Source of the DNA: Sphingomonas sp. 67-36
GTDB lineage: Bacteria; Pseudomonadota; Alphaproteobacteria; Sphingomonadales; Sphingomonadaceae
Assembly: GCA_001897375.1 (NCBI GenBank)
Contig: MKSU01000009.1
Span: 168,431 to 232,308 of the forward strand
Reading direction: 5' to 3'
Length of the DNA: 63,878 nucleotides
In this document: positions 29,677 to 37,892 of the stretch, piece by piece
Layout of the letters: each line of letters begins with the position of its first letter
How positions within the stretch are numbered: position 1 is the stretch's first letter
The notes under the pieces: generated by a model
Told to the model about the DNA's origin: nothing
Seen by the model: only the letters and a program-made list of their open reading frames with translations
Database searches by the model: none
Made by a program: the position numbers and the translations under genes

Positions 29677-31023
29677 TCACCCGTTGGCCGGGACGCCCTG
29701 ACCGCCACGGCCGCGCCCGCCGCGCCCACGCCCGCCACCGCCGCGCCGGCGGCCGGCATTGGCATAGTCGCGCGTCTTGACCGGCTGGTGCGTCGCGCGC
29801 GGCCGGGCCGGGCCGCGCGGGCGATCCTCGCGCGGGGCGGGGTCGGGGCCGGCGACGCGGACGCGGGCGGCCTTCAGCGCCTCGGCGCGCTTGAGGAAAT
29901 CCGCCGGCAGCGCGCGGACCGGCACGCGCTGGCGGGTCAATTTCTCGATATCGCGCAGATAGGGGCGCTCGTCCTCCGCGCAGAAGGAGATGGCGACGCC
30001 GCTCGCCCCGGCGCGCGCGGTGCGGCCGATGCGGTGGACATATTGCTCCGGCACGTTGGGCAGCTCGAAATTGATCACATGGCTCACGCCCGAAACGTCG
30101 ATGCCGCGCGCGGCGATGTCGGTCGCGACGAGGATCGGCACGTCACCGGACTTGAACGCGACCAGCGCGCGCTCGCGCTGCGGCTGGCTCTTGTTGCCGT
30201 GGATCGCATTGGCGGCGATGCCGTTGCCGGCGAGCAGCCGCACCACACGATCCGCGCCGTGCTTGGTGCGGGTGAACACCAGCGCGCGGTCGATCTGCTC
30301 GTCGGTCAGCAGCATCGTGAGCAAGGCCTGCTTCTCCTGCTGGTTGACGAGGGTGACATATTGATCGACCCGCTCGGCGGTGGTGGCGGCTGGGACGACC
30401 GACACGGTTTCCGGCTCGTGCAGGAACTTGCCCGCCAGCTCGCGGATCGATTCCGGCATCGTGGCGGAGAAGAACAGCGTCTGGCGGCGGCGCGGCACCA
30501 TCTTCACGATCTTGCGCAGCGCGTGGATGAAGCCGAGGTCGAGCATCTGGTCGGCCTCGTCGAGGACGAGGATCTCCAGCATCGACAGGTTGCAATAGCC
30601 CTGTTCCACCAGATCGATCAGCCGGCCCGGCGTGGCGACGAGGATGTCGACGCCGCGCGACAGGTCGTTCCTGTTCTTGTTGATGCTGGTGCCGCCGAAC
30701 ACGGTGGCGACCGACAGGCGGGAGTTGCGGCCATAGGCGCGCGCATTCTCGGCGATCTGGCTGGCCAGTTCGCGCGTCGGCGCAAGGACGAGCATGCGAC
30801 AATGCGTCGGCAGCAGCTTCTTGTGCGAATCCGCGAGCCGCTGGATCGAGGGCAGCACGAACGCCGCCGTCTTGCCGGTGCCGGTCTGCGCGATGCCGAG
30901 CAGGTCGCGGCCGGTCAGCACGATCGGGATGGCGTCGCGCTGGATCGGGGTGGGGGTCTCATAGCCCTTGGTCTCGAGCGCGCGGACGAGCGCGTCGGTC
31001 AGGCCGAGGTCGGAAAAGGTCAT
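29677..31023 (-). CDS. rhlE: DEAD-box RNA helicase, RhlE type
   Basis: ATP-dependent RNA helicase of 448 residues. Motifs in order: Q-motif ETPTPIQRDAIP, Walker A AQTGTGKTAAF, APTRELASQI, GVDILVATPGRLID, DEAD box LDEADQMLDLGF, SATMP, VFTRTKHGADRV, ATDIAARGIDV, and HRIGRTARAG. The C-terminus (about 375-448) is basic and rich in Arg-Gly (GRRRGGGGRGRGGRGRGG), a typical RNA-binding tail. The start at 31023 (MTFSDLGLTDALVRAL) is the family start, rather than the ATG at 31041. Likely role in ribosome assembly or RNA turnover. Confidence 0.94.
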   Translation of the reverse strand: MTFSDLGLTDALVRALETKGYETPTPIQRDAIPIVLTGRDLLGIAQTGTGKTAAFVLPSIQRLADSHKKLLPTHCRMLVLAPTRELASQIAENARAYGRNSRLSVATVFGGTSINKNRNDLSRGVDILVATPGRLIDLVEQGYCNLSMLEILVLDEADQMLDLGFIHALRKIVKMVPRRRQTLFFSATMPESIRELAGKFLHEPETVSVVPAATTAERVDQYVTLVNQQEKQALLTMLLTDEQIDRALVFTRTKHGADRVVRLLAGNGIAANAIHGNKSQPQRERALVAFKSGDVPILVATDIAARGIDVSGVSHVINFELPNVPEQYVHRIGRTARAGASGVAISFCAEDERPYLRDIEKLTRQRVPVRALPADFLKRAEALKAARVRVAGPDPAPREDRPRGPARPRATHQPVKTRDYANAGRRRGGGGRGRGGRGRGGQGVPANG

Positions 31024-31241
31024 GGAATGAAATACCTGCAAATATGCCGGGCCGCGCGGGCCGGACGGCGCGCGCGGAGGCGGGGAAGATTGACGCCCCG
31101 CGTGACTTGGGATGCCCGAACGACAATCGAGGCGGAGCCGGGGCCGCGAAAGGCCCGATCACGCTGCGTTTTGAACGCCTCGACTGGGGGCAGATGCGGG
31201 CGGAAGCGCGAAAAGTCAAGGGATAAGGAGAAACGCCCGAT

Positions 31242-31682
31242 TCAGCGACTCGACGCCGCCACTGCGGCGGCGATGCGCTTGTCCCGTGTTTCCGGGCGTT
31301 TGGCGGCGGCGATCGCCTCGACATGCTCGCGTTGCGCGGTGAAGCTCAGCGCGTCCCATCCGGTCCGCGCGCCGGCCGCATCCAGCGCGGCGGAGAGGTC
31401 GTCGGGCAGGTCGACGGTGCGCGGCGCGGTGTCGAGTGCGAGCGTCACCTCACAGGCCTGGCCGGAGACCACACCGGCCGCCTCGCGATGCGAGCGGCGG
31501 AGCGGCACGAACGTCTCGCCGCGCATGATCGCGATCGTGCTGCGATAGCTGTAGCCGTTGATCGTCACCACCACCGGCGGCCGCGCCTTGCCGAACACCG
31601 CGCGCTGATCGAACGCGATCGGGATGGCGGACATGTCGCCGTCGAGGTGCGGGGTGACGGTGAAGGTGATCGCGGGCGGCAT
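31242..31682 (-). CDS. DUF1905/YdeI-OmpD-associated family protein
   Basis: Protein of 146 residues in which a DUF1905-type beta-barrel fold (about 5-80: FTVTPHLDGDMSAIPIAFDQRAVFG, PPVVVTINGYSYRSTIAIMRGETFVPLRRSHREAAGV) is followed by a YdeI/OmpD-type C-terminal helix (ALSFTAQREHVEAIAAAKRPETRDKRIAAAV). Similar proteins are called bacteriocin-resistance or OmpD-associated, but the biochemical role is not known. The start is uncertain: ATG at 31682 is used; one at 31748 would add 22 residues. It ends near the RhlE upstream region. Confidence 0.7.
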   Translation of the reverse strand: MPPAITFTVTPHLDGDMSAIPIAFDQRAVFGKARPPVVVTINGYSYRSTIAIMRGETFVPLRRSHREAAGVVSGQACEVTLALDTAPRTVDLPDDLSAALDAAGARTGWDALSFTAQREHVEAIAAAKRPETRDKRIAAAVAASSR

Positions 31683-31831
31683 CGGCGGAAAGAATGACGC
31701 TTTTGCGCCGTCGTGCGCAAGGGCGGCCATTGCCGCCGACAAAGCCATCGGCCGGATCGGGCGCGGGGGACCGCGCCCGTTCGCCGTCCGCGCAAATTGT
31801 TCGCTGCGCGATCGGCCCGGCGTGGCCGCGC

Positions 31832-32986
31832 CTACAATTTGCGCGAGATCACTTCCTTCATGATCTCGTTCGTCCCGCCATAGATCCGGCTGACCCGCGC
31901 CCCGCGCCACATCCGGGCGATGGGATATTCGTTCATATACCCCGCGCCCCCGTGAAGCTGGAGGCACTTGTCCATCACTTCCCATTGCAGATCGGTGTGC
32001 CACAGCTTGGCGGCCGCGCCTTCCTCGTTGGTCAGCTCGCCCTTCAGATGGCGCGCGATCGCCCAGTCGAGGTGCGCCCAGCCGATCTGGAGCTTGGCCT
32101 TGAGGTCGGCCAGCACGAAGCGGGTGTTCTGGAAGTCGAACACCGTGCCCTTGAACGCCTTGCGGTCCTTGGTGAAGGCGACGGTGTCGTCGAACGCCTT
32201 CTGCGCCGACGCCTGGCACGAAACCGCGATGGACAGGCGCTCCTGCGGGAGCTGGCTCATCAGGTAGATGAAGCCCATGCCCTCCTCGCCGAGGCAGTTG
32301 GTGATCGGCACGCGCACATCCTCGAAGAACAACTCGGAGGTGTCGGCGGCGTCCTGGCCGATCTTGTCGAGCTTGCGGCCCTTCTGGAAACCTTCTCGGT
32401 CGCTCTCGACCAGGATGATCGACATGCCCTTCCACGCCGGCTGCGCATCGGGATCGGTCTTGGCGACGACCAGCGTCAGGTCGGTGTTCTGGCCGTTGGT
32501 GATATAGGTCTTGGAGCCGTTGATGACATAATGGTTGCCATCCTTGCGCGCCGTGGTGCGGATCGACTGGAGGTCACTGCCGGTGCCCGGCTCGGTCATC
32601 GCGATCGCGGTGATGACGTCACCGGAGACCATCTTCGGCAGCCATTCCTTCTTCTGCTCCTCCGAGCCGTAGGTCTCCATGTAACCCGCGACGATATCGG
32701 ACTGGAGCGAGAAGCCCGCCGGCACGCCGGCATAGGCCATTTCCTCATCGACGATCGCGTTATAGCCGAAATCGAGGCCCAGCCCGCCATACGCTTCCGG
32801 CACGGTGGGGCAGAGCATCCCGATCTCGCCGGCCTGCTGCCAGAAGGATTTCGGCACCAGCCGGTCCTTCTCCCACTGGTCGGCATTGGGCACGCCTTCC
32901 TTCGCGAGGAAGCTGCGGACCGTCTGGCGGAACGCCTCGTGATCCTCGTTATAGGCGAAACGGCCGGCGACGGTATCGAGCGACAT
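31832..32986 (-). CDS. Acyl-CoA dehydrogenase, long-chain/isovaleryl-like
   Basis: FAD-dependent acyl-CoA dehydrogenase of 384 residues. Key parts are the flavin-binding MTEPGTGSDLQSIRTTARKDG, the SYITNG-like segment (here TYITNGQNTD), LPQERLSIAVSCQASAQKAFDDTVAFTKDRKAF and the C-terminal LHGGAGYMNEYPIARMWRGARVSRIYGGTNEIMKEVI. The last segment has Gly (YGGT) where medium-chain enzymes carry the catalytic Glu (YEGT); in the LCAD and isovaleryl-CoA class the base is the Glu in LPQERL, which is present. It fits long- or branched-chain substrates. It is divergent from the FAH gene. Confidence 0.92.
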   Translation of the reverse strand: MSLDTVAGRFAYNEDHEAFRQTVRSFLAKEGVPNADQWEKDRLVPKSFWQQAGEIGMLCPTVPEAYGGLGLDFGYNAIVDEEMAYAGVPAGFSLQSDIVAGYMETYGSEEQKKEWLPKMVSGDVITAIAMTEPGTGSDLQSIRTTARKDGNHYVINGSKTYITNGQNTDLTLVVAKTDPDAQPAWKGMSIILVESDREGFQKGRKLDKIGQDAADTSELFFEDVRVPITNCLGEEGMGFIYLMSQLPQERLSIAVSCQASAQKAFDDTVAFTKDRKAFKGTVFDFQNTRFVLADLKAKLQIGWAHLDWAIARHLKGELTNEEGAAAKLWHTDLQWEVMDKCLQLHGGAGYMNEYPIARMWRGARVSRIYGGTNEIMKEVISRKL

Positions 32987-33160
32987 GCGTGGAAATCCTC
33001 TCCCAAGACAGTTGCGCGCCTTGTCGCGGCGACGGGGCGAGGGGTCAAGTAACTTTTGTTATGGCGGGCTGTCGCGGCTTGCGCGGAACCGCGTAGCAGC
33101 CCACGCTCTCGACTCAGCCGGCTATTCGCGGCAAGGAGCGGCCGAAGGAGATCGTAACAA

Positions 33161-34162
33161 ATGAAACTAGCTAGCCTGAAGCACCGTCGCGATGGGAAGC
33201 TCGTCGTCGTTTCCAATGATCTGGCCTGGTATGCCGACGCCAGCCATCTGTGCCCGACCTTGCAGGCCGCGCTGGACGATTGGGACCGGATCGCGCCTTC
33301 GCTCGAGCTGCTCGCGACCGATCTGGAACATGAGACGATCCCGCGCGAGCGCTTCCACGAGCATGACGCCGCCGCTCCGCTGCCGCGCGCCTATCAATGG
33401 GCGGACGGCTCGGCCTATGTGAACCATGTCGCGCTCGTGCGGCAGGCGCGGGGTGCCGAGATGCCGGAGAGCTTCTGGCACGATCCCCTGATGTATCAGG
33501 GCGGCTCGGACGGCTTCCTCGGCGCGCGCGACGCGATTCCGCTGGCGGACGAAAGCTGGGGCTGCGATCTGGAGGCGGAGGTGGTGGTCGTCACCGGCGA
33601 CGTGCCGCTCGGCGCGACGCGCGAGGAGGCGCTGGCGGCGGTCCGGCTGGTCGGCCTCACCAACGACGTGTCGCTACGCAACCTGATTCCCGCCGAACTG
33701 GCGAAGGGCTTCGGCTTCTTCCAGTCGAAGCCGGCCTCCGCCTTCTCGCCGGTATTCGTGACGCCGGACAGCCTGGGCGACTGGTGGCGGGACGGCAAGC
33801 TGCACCGCAAGCTGATGGTCGACGTCAACGGCGCGCCGTTCGGCCGGGTCGAGGCGGGCGTCGACATGACGTTCGATTTCGGCACGCTGATCGCCCATGC
33901 CGCGAAGACGCGCGCGCTGGGGGCGGGGACGATCGTCGGCTCCGGCACCGTTTCGAACCGCGATGCCGATGGCGGGCCGGGCAAGCCGATCGGTGAGGGC
34001 GGCGTGGGCTATTGCTGCCTTGCCGAGGTGCGCACGGTGGAGACGATCCTGACGGGTAAGCCCTCCACCCCGTTCCTCAAGCGCGGCGACACGGTGCGCA
34101 TCTGGGCGGAGGACGATCGCCACCATCCGATCTTCGGCGTGATCGAGCAGACAGTCGGATGA
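33161..34162 (+). CDS. Fumarylacetoacetate hydrolase family protein
   Basis: FAH-superfamily protein of 333 residues. The metal-binding Glu-x-Glu and downstream Asp lie in CDLEAEVVVVTGDVPLG, and the catalytic fold is marked by VGLTNDVSLRNLIPAELAKGFGFFQSKPASAFSPVFVTPD and VDMTFDFGTLIAHAAKTRALGAGTIVGSGTVSNRD. This arrangement suits either true fumarylacetoacetase or a related hydrolase of aromatic catabolism. It may supply the last step for the tyrosine genes at 50-52 kb, but it is 16 kb away and not linked. It is divergent from the acyl-CoA dehydrogenase. Confidence 0.88.
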   Translation: MKLASLKHRRDGKLVVVSNDLAWYADASHLCPTLQAALDDWDRIAPSLELLATDLEHETIPRERFHEHDAAAPLPRAYQWADGSAYVNHVALVRQARGAEMPESFWHDPLMYQGGSDGFLGARDAIPLADESWGCDLEAEVVVVTGDVPLGATREEALAAVRLVGLTNDVSLRNLIPAELAKGFGFFQSKPASAFSPVFVTPDSLGDWWRDGKLHRKLMVDVNGAPFGRVEAGVDMTFDFGTLIAHAAKTRALGAGTIVGSGTVSNRDADGGPGKPIGEGGVGYCCLAEVRTVETILTGKPSTPFLKRGDTVRIWAEDDRHHPIFGVIEQTVG

Positions 34163-34269
34163 CCACGAATTAACTGGGCATTCATGGAGCTTGAGGGCAA
34201 AGTCGTGCCGCGTGCCGGTCGATGCTTCGGCGGGCGCGGACGAAGAAAACAAGACGGAGGTGAAAGATC

Positions 34270-34527
34270 ATGAAAAAGATCGTCCTTCTCGGAGCGTTCG
34301 CACTGGGGATGCTGACGGCGGGCACCGCGTCGGCGGCGGACTATCCGCCCTGCTCGGCGTCGGTGCGCGACAATTGCGTGCAGGGCGCCCGGTCGGCGAC
34401 CCATGTGCGGCATGCGCGCCATCATGTCGCGAAGAAGCATCATGTGGTGAAGAAGCACCACGCGAAGCGCGCGCATCATGCGAAGCATCGCCGCGCCCAT
34501 CACGTCCGTCACCACAAGGGGAAGTGA
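34270..34527 (+). CDS. Small exported His/Lys-rich protein
   Basis: An 85-residue exported protein. The signal peptide is MKKIVLLGAFALGMLTAGTA with cleavage after TASA. A short spacer with two Cys (YPPCSASVRDNCVQ) is followed by a 42-residue tail containing about 15 His plus many Lys and Arg in HH and KH repeats (AKKHHVVKKHHAKRAHH). Such tails can bind metal ions or nucleic acid or polyanions; which applies is unknown. The ribosome-binding site AAGACGGAGGTGA lies directly upstream. A perfect hairpin follows 8 bases after the stop. Confidence 0.75.
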   Translation: MKKIVLLGAFALGMLTAGTASAADYPPCSASVRDNCVQGARSATHVRHARHHVAKKHHVVKKHHAKRAHHAKHRRAHHVRHHKGK

Positions 34528-34534
34528 GGTCGTG

Positions 34535-34562
34535 ACGGCCCCGGCGCGATCGCCGGGGCCGT
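34535..34562 (+). terminator. Hairpin after the His-rich gene
   Basis: A perfect 12-base-pair stem ACGGCCCCGGCG / CGCCGGGGCCGT with a CGAT loop lies 8 bases after the stop codon and faces the end of dnaE2. No T-run follows, so it is a probable, not certain, terminator. Confidence 0.55.
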
Positions 34563-34624
34563 TGCCGCTCTCGCTGGAGCGGGGTGGGGGTCGGTCGGTC
34601 TGCCGTTCCCTTTAACTTGCCAGC

Positions 34625-37600
34625 CTAATGAAAATCGTGGCTGCGGATCGGGATCACATCCGCGCGGCGGTCACGGAAATGATAATCGGTGCGCGGCTGG
34701 GGGCGCCATTCCTCCTCGCCGCGATCGGGGCCGCCGGGCGCGGCCGATCCCTGTGGCACGAGGCGCGGCATGTCGATGTCGCCCACCTGCCGCAGCAGCC
34801 AGGTAAGGTCGGTGACGCGCTCCGTCACCACATGGATCACGATCCCTTCCTTCTGCACCCGCCCGCGGATCGCCACCATCGCGGACGACATGATGATGCG
34901 CCGCTGCGCCTCGAACCGGTCGGGCCAGAGGATGCCGTTGGCGATGGCGCTTTCGTCTTCGATGGTCAGGAACAGAACGCCATTGGCGCTTCCGGGCCGC
35001 TGGCGGACGAGGATCAGCCCGGCGAGATCGACCATCCGCCCGTCCGGGATCGTCGCCAGATCGGCGCACGGCACGATCCCGCGCCGCTTCAGCTCCCCGC
35101 GCAGGAAGCTGAGCGGATGCGGGCGCAGCGAAAGCTGGGTGGCGCGATAATCCTCCACCACCTCGCGCCCGGCGGTCAGCGCCTTGAGGTGGACCGGCGT
35201 CTCGCGCGTCTCCAGCGCGGCGAGCAGCGGGAGCGGCTTTTCCCCCAGCCCGCGGATCGCCCATAAAGCCTGCCGCCGGTCCAGCCCCATGCCGGCGAAG
35301 GCGTCGGCCTTGGCGAGCCGCTCCAGCGCCGCGAGCGGCACGCCCGATCGGCGCCACACGTCCTCGATCGAGGCGAAGGGGCGTTCGGCGCGCGCGGTGA
35401 CGATCTTCCCGGCATGTTCCGCCGACAGCCCCGCGACGATGCGCAGGCCGAGCCGCAGCGGCAGCCGGTCCTCCGTGCCGGGACGGCCCTTGCCGACGAT
35501 CGTCGTATCCCATTCGCTTTCCACCAAGCAGACCGGCCGTATCTCCACGCCGTGCGCGCGGGCGTCGCGCACGATCTGCGCCGGGGCATAGAAGCCCATC
35601 GGCTGCGCGTTGAGCAGGGCGGCGCAGAACACCTCCGGATGATGGCATTTCATCCATGACGAGGCGTAGGCGATCTTGGCGAAGCTCGCCGCGTGGCTTT
35701 CGGGGAAGCCGTAGCTGCCGAACCCCTCGATCTGCTTCACCAGCCGCTCGGCGAAATCCAGCGTGATGCCGTTGCGGAGCATCCCGTCTATCAGCGGCTC
35801 GCGGAACTTGCCGACGCCGCCGGTCGACTTGAACGTCGCCATCGCGCGGCGGAGGTTGTCCGCCGCGCCGGGCGAGAAGCCCGCGCCCTTGATCGCCACC
35901 TGCATCGCCTGTTCCTGAAACAGCGGCACGCCGAGCGTTTTTTCCAGAACTTCCCGCAATGCGTCGCTGGGATATTCGACCGGCTCCATCCCCGTCCGCC
36001 GCTTCAGATAGGGGTGGACCATCCCGCCCTGGATCGGCCCCGGCCGCACGATCGCCACCTGGATCGCGATGTCGTAGAAATCCTTCGGCTTCATGCGCGG
36101 CAGCATCGACATCTGCGCGCGGCTCTCGATCTGGAACACGCCCAAGGTGTCGGCGCGGCAGATCATCTCGAAGGTCGCCGGATCGTCCTCCTGCATCAGC
36201 GGGCTGGAGAGGTTGAGATGAATATCCTTGTGCGCGGCCAGCAGCTCATAGGCGCGGCGCATGCAGCCCAGCATCCCCAGCCCGAGGATGTCGACCTTCA
36301 TGAAGCCGAGGAACTCGATATCCTCCTTCTCCCATTCGATCACATAGCGATCGGCCATCGCGGCCGGCTCGATCGGCACCAGATCGCGCAGCGGATCGCG
36401 CGTCAGCACGAAGCCGCCGGGATGCTGCGACAGGTGGCGCGGCGTGCCGATCAGCGCGCTCGCCAGCTCCAGCGCCAGCGCGAGGCGCGGCTCGTTCGGA
36501 TCGAGGCCCAGCGCCGTGACGTGATGCGCCGGCACGCCGTCGTTCGACCAGCCCCACACCTGCCCGGCGAGCGCGGCCGTCATGTCCTCCGGCAGGCCGA
36601 GCGCCTTGCCTACCTCGCGGATCGCGCTGCGCGAGCGGAAGCGGATGACCACCGCCGTCAGCGCGGCATATTCATAGCCATAATCCCGATAGATCCACTG
36701 GATCACCTCCTCGCGCCGCTCATGCTCGAAATCGACGTCGATATCGGGCGGCTCGCGGCGTTCCTCGGAGACGAAACGCTCGAACAATAATTGATGTTTG
36801 ACCGGATCGATCGAGGTGATGCCGAGCGCGAAGCAGATCACCGAATTGGCCGCGCTGCCGCGCCCCTGGCAGACGATGTCCTGGCTGCGCGCATATTGGA
36901 CGATCGAATTGACCGTCAGGAAATAGGGCGCGTAATCCATTTTCTCGACCAGCTTCAACTCGCGGTCGAGCAGTTCGCGGTGCGCTGCGGACGGGTTTCC
37001 GCCGAAACGATGCTTCAGGCCGTTCAACGCCAGCGTCGCCAGCGCCTCCTGCGCGGTCTTGCCGGGGATGACGATCTCGTCGGGATATTGATAGGTCAGG
37101 TCGCGCAGCGAGAAGGCGCAGCGCTCGACCACCGCCTCCACCGCCGCCAGCGCGCGCGGATGGTCGCGGAAGCGGCGCGCCATCTCCGCCGGCGGCTGGA
37201 GGTGACGGTCGGCGTGGCGCTGACGGCGGAAGCCGAGGTCGTCGATCGTCGTCTTCTCGCGGATCGCCGTCACGACATCCTGCAGCATCCGCCGCGAGGG
37301 GTGATGATAGAGCACGTCGCCGGTGGCGAGCGGCGACAGGCCGAACGCCTCCGCCGCCAGCGCGGTTTCGTGGAGGCGCGGCGCATCGCCCGGCCGGCGA
37401 TGATGGGTGAGGCAGACATGGCCGTGCCCATCCGCGCCGAACACGTCCGCCATCCAGCGCAGCGCGCGCTCGTCCGGCACGCGATCGGCGACCAGCGCCG
37501 CGACCAGCCCCTCCGCGCGGGCGGCGAGATCGTCCCAGTGCAGGAAGCATCTGCCCTTCTCCCCACGCCGCGCGTCGGCGCGCGCCTTGCCGATGCTGAG

Positions 37601-37876
37601 CAGGGAGGTGAGGCGGCTCCATGCGGCGCGGTCCTGCGGCCACACCAGCACCGAATCGCCGCTGACCAGATCGAGCCGGCAGCCGGGAATGGCGCGGACA
37701 TTGCCGACATGCTCGGCGGCGCGCAGCGCGCGGACCAGCCCGGCGACCGAATTGCGGTCGACGATCCCCAGCGCCGGAATGCCGAGCGCCGACGCGGTGG
37801 CGAACAATTCCTCGCACGACGAGGCGCCGCGCAGGAAGGAATAATGCGTCGTGACCTGAAGCTCGCTGTAGGTCAT
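34625..37876 (-). CDS. dnaE2: Error-prone DNA polymerase III alpha subunit DnaE2
   Basis: Replicative-type polymerase of 1083 residues of the DnaE2 class that makes damage-induced mutations. The N-terminal PHP domain (MTYSELQVTTHYSFLRGASSCEELF), the palm with SQDIVCQGRGSAANS and the aspartate motif PDIDVDFEHERREE, and the C-terminal OB-fold region (VDLAGLILVRQRPGSANGVLFLTIEDESA) are visible. It starts at 37876, 16 bases after imuB, and is the last gene of the imuA-imuB-dnaE2 operon under the LexA box at 40351. Its length and the absence of a long C-terminal extension fit DnaE2 rather than DnaE1. Confidence 0.95.
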   Translation of the reverse strand: MTYSELQVTTHYSFLRGASSCEELFATASALGIPALGIVDRNSVAGLVRALRAAEHVGNVRAIPGCRLDLVSGDSVLVWPQDRAAWSRLTSLLSIGKARADARRGEKGRCFLHWDDLAARAEGLVAALVADRVPDERALRWMADVFGADGHGHVCLTHHRRPGDAPRLHETALAAEAFGLSPLATGDVLYHHPSRRMLQDVVTAIREKTTIDDLGFRRQRHADRHLQPPAEMARRFRDHPRALAAVEAVVERCAFSLRDLTYQYPDEIVIPGKTAQEALATLALNGLKHRFGGNPSAAHRELLDRELKLVEKMDYAPYFLTVNSIVQYARSQDIVCQGRGSAANSVICFALGITSIDPVKHQLLFERFVSEERREPPDIDVDFEHERREEVIQWIYRDYGYEYAALTAVVIRFRSRSAIREVGKALGLPEDMTAALAGQVWGWSNDGVPAHHVTALGLDPNEPRLALALELASALIGTPRHLSQHPGGFVLTRDPLRDLVPIEPAAMADRYVIEWEKEDIEFLGFMKVDILGLGMLGCMRRAYELLAAHKDIHLNLSSPLMQEDDPATFEMICRADTLGVFQIESRAQMSMLPRMKPKDFYDIAIQVAIVRPGPIQGGMVHPYLKRRTGMEPVEYPSDALREVLEKTLGVPLFQEQAMQVAIKGAGFSPGAADNLRRAMATFKSTGGVGKFREPLIDGMLRNGITLDFAERLVKQIEGFGSYGFPESHAASFAKIAYASSWMKCHHPEVFCAALLNAQPMGFYAPAQIVRDARAHGVEIRPVCLVESEWDTTIVGKGRPGTEDRLPLRLGLRIVAGLSAEHAGKIVTARAERPFASIEDVWRRSGVPLAALERLAKADAFAGMGLDRRQALWAIRGLGEKPLPLLAALETRETPVHLKALTAGREVVEDYRATQLSLRPHPLSFLRGELKRRGIVPCADLATIPDGRMVDLAGLILVRQRPGSANGVLFLTIEDESAIANGILWPDRFEAQRRIIMSSAMVAIRGRVQKEGIVIHVVTERVTDLTWLLRQVGDIDMPRLVPQGSAAPGGPDRGEEEWRPQPRTDYHFRDRRADVIPIRSHDFH

Positions 37877-37892
37877 GGCCGCTCGCCGCGCG

